DNA from: Ostrinia nubilalis
Taxonomy: Eukaryota; Arthropoda; Insecta; Lepidoptera; Crambidae
Assembly (NCBI RefSeq): GCF_963855985.1
Contig: NC_087119.1
Location: forward strand, 1,094,001-1,158,000
DNA: 64,000 nucleotides
Direction of reading: 5' to 3'
Made by a program: the position numbers and the translations under genes
In this document: in pieces, positions 61,946-64,000 of the stretch
How the letters are laid out: each line of letters opens with the position of its first letter
Numbering within the stretch: the stretch's first letter is position 1
Notes under the pieces: generated by a model
What the model was told of the DNA's origin: nothing
Databases searched by the model: none
The model's input: the letters and a program-made list of their open reading frames with translations, nothing else

Positions 61946-64000
61946 GAGTAATTTTAAATGTTTTCCTAATTTGTTTATGTAAGGCTAGTTAAGTTTGTGC
62001 TCTCATATGCAATGCGATTTGTGCAGAGTTTATTTAAAAATAGTGTATAATTTCTCAAATAAGTTTATGCGGTTTTTGAACTGGTTTCTATTCATTGTTA
62101 TTGTTTTATTATAATAATAACTCAGGTTTCTTTAACAGTTTTCAATTGTTTTTTTATGGAAAACTAATTTAAATAAGAATATTTATTTCGCTCAACGCAA
62201 GTCGAAACTTGAAAAGTGGGAATACTAGAAACAGGTGCTGAGCAGGTAGGTACTATAGGTAAGATTTTATGTTTCGAGACAAGTTACCGTGATCAAGCTT
62301 GTGCATGTGCAGTGCTGACGGTAAATAAAGTGATTATTCGCAAAAACTAACATAGTAAATCATTAAAATAGGTGTTTTGCAAACATCTCTCGTACTCCTA
62401 TGTAGGTTTGTCCAATACTAAGTGGGACCTAGGTAATTTTAGGTAAAGCAAGTGAGTAATGAATTAATAATTTTCTTAACCTGGAATTGCCATCTCTAAT
62501 ATTACACTTTAGTGACTGTAACCTGTAGTTTCGCTATTAAAATATTGTTTAAAATGTGGTACCACCGTCTTTGATCTGCTGAAAACAACGATAATAACAG
62601 AATCTTCCATTTTGTTAAGATCACCCTTAAGTAGATAATATTTTTGCTAGAATCCTAGTAGGTAAAATAAGGTTACTTAATGTTTGTTTTACTTTAAAAT
62701 CAAAACCACATTGTATTATCACTGATTCGTTGTTTATACTTAGATATCGAGATCTTTTGTTAGATAGGTCTGTAACCATAGCTGGGCACCGTTAATCAAA
62801 TAGTTAACTTCGTTAATCGTTAAACCGTTAATAAAAAAATTAACTTCGTTAAACGTTAAAACGTTACATTTCGCAAGATTTAACGCAAGTTAACGTTAAT
62901 CGTTAATCCGTTAACACATGATAATAAAACGAAAAAAATAATTGTATGCAAGGTTCAAATAATTTCGAAAGCTTGCATAAGCATGGAATTTATTCCTCTT
63001 TTATGTTTGCGCTACAAGCTTTCGAAATTATTTGAACCTTGCATAAGTAGGTACAATTATTTTTTTCGTTTTAGTACAACTGCATTTCAGAATAAAAGTT
63101 TGTTTTAAAAAAAGTTTAAAACACTTTTTAGTAGTATCTCAATCTCAGAGCCTTGGTTTAATTACAATACAATTTAGCACCAAAGTGCTCGAAAAGACAA
63201 ATCCAGCAAACCCAAACTCGATAAGTTTCCACCGTTTCGTTTAGGAATTCCTGTGGCCACCTCCTGACTCCATCATCAGGACCCTGGACATCATCTAGTA
63301 CTAAAGTGCTCGAAAAGACAAATTAAACGAACCCAAATTCGATGCGATGCCGCCGTTTCATTTAGGAGTTCCTATGGCCACCTCATGACTCCATCATCAG
63401 ACCAGCTCAATGGTATCATAACATTGCATTGTCATCGTACTTACATAAGTATACCAAATTTCAGCTCAATCGGTTCAGGAAAACTAGTCTGAAATTCAGT
63501 TGCAAGTGTTGTCCCACACATACAAACAAGTGTCGTTAGTGATCTGGTTACAAAAACTGTTGTTTTGGGTTCTGGAAGTTCTGGAAGCCCGAACGTACTT
63601 GTCAGAACGCGTTTTTTTAGCGTTTTTCAGCGTGCCTGCTGTATCTTTTTGGTAAATAGTAGGTACTGGATTAACGATTAACGGACTTAGGATAATTTAA
63701 CGGAAGTTAACGAGTCCGTTAACATTTTTTAAAGTTAACTTAAAAGTTAATCCGTTAATAGAAATGTTAACTTCGTTAATTAACGATTAACGGATTAACG
63801 AGTTAATGCCCAGCTATGTCTGTAACTGTATTCAAAAACCCAATGTAAGTAAAATCAAATTGATTAAGTATAAACAAGCCAATCATGATAAGTACCTGTT
63901 ACATAAAGCTATATTTTTATATTTATTTACCGCCTTATTGCTTCAGGTCATAATTATGATTTACTAATATTTGAAAATCAATTCCAACGCTTATTCAATT
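61946..64000. other. Sequence downstream of the GC-rich block
   Basis: AT-rich; apart from the hAT element at 62777-63818 no gene is seen. It may be the first intron of a gene starting near 61.8 kb. Confidence 0.45.
62777..63818. mobile_element. hAT-like element with 8-bp target duplication and nested palindrome
   Basis: Ends CATAGCTGGGCA and TGCCCAGCTATG; TCTGTAAC at 62769-62776 and 63819-63826 is an exact 8-bp duplication. Sub-terminal regions are dense in GTTAACTTCGTTAATCGTTA-type motifs. Inside are a long hairpin (about 62925-63075) and a direct repeat (63175-63280 and 63300-63400, GTGCTCGAAAAGACAAAT). No transposase frame. Confidence 0.85.

Overview
This is a eukaryotic, intron-rich, AT-rich nuclear window, most likely from a moth or butterfly (Lepidoptera). 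The introns and the intergenic gap are full of short relics of transposon types common in that order: RTE-like LINE tails ending in the GACGTCCACTGCTGGACAAA motif, a tRNA-derived SINE, hAT and PIF/Harbinger miniature elements, and hairpin MITEs. Exons are clearly more GC-rich than their surroundings and have canonical splice sites.

Two conserved genes lie in the same (+) orientation. Positions 1-9482 hold the 3' part of TAF4, the TFIID subunit. Six exons are visible, encoding 378 residues up to the stop and covering the conserved C-terminal histone-fold region. Positions 19945-59293 hold a complete gene for the COPI coat subunit beta'-COP (COPB2). It has 19 coding exons that join in frame into 919 residues, and its first coding exon is only the ATG. 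The 10.5 kb between the genes holds no gene I can recognise, only repeats. From 59.4 kb to the end there is repeat-rich sequence and one GC-rich block near 61.75-61.95 kb that may be the promoter and first exon of another gene.

The most unusual object is at 54302-57601. Reading straight through the donor of beta'-COP exon 18, the frame stays open for 1,099 more codons. They encode an acidic Asp/Arg/Ser stretch, a long Gly/Asn/Ser/Thr/Glu repeat domain (strict 60-nt period, then a 117-nt higher-order period), an Arg/Gly/Asn-rich part and a non-repetitive C-terminal domain. Retaining intron 18 would give a beta'-COP isoform of about 2,008 residues in place of 919.

Other unusual points: exon 6 with its 5' splice site is tandemly duplicated (seven copies of a roughly 185-bp unit plus three shorter ones). 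Intron 10 contains an apparent second version of the end of exon 10. Intron 4 starts with GC. A TAF4 intron holds an in-frame acidic ATG-initiated extension of the histone-fold exon. A SINE-derived tandem array lies close upstream of exon 10. Work was by eye only; no alignment or database search was run.
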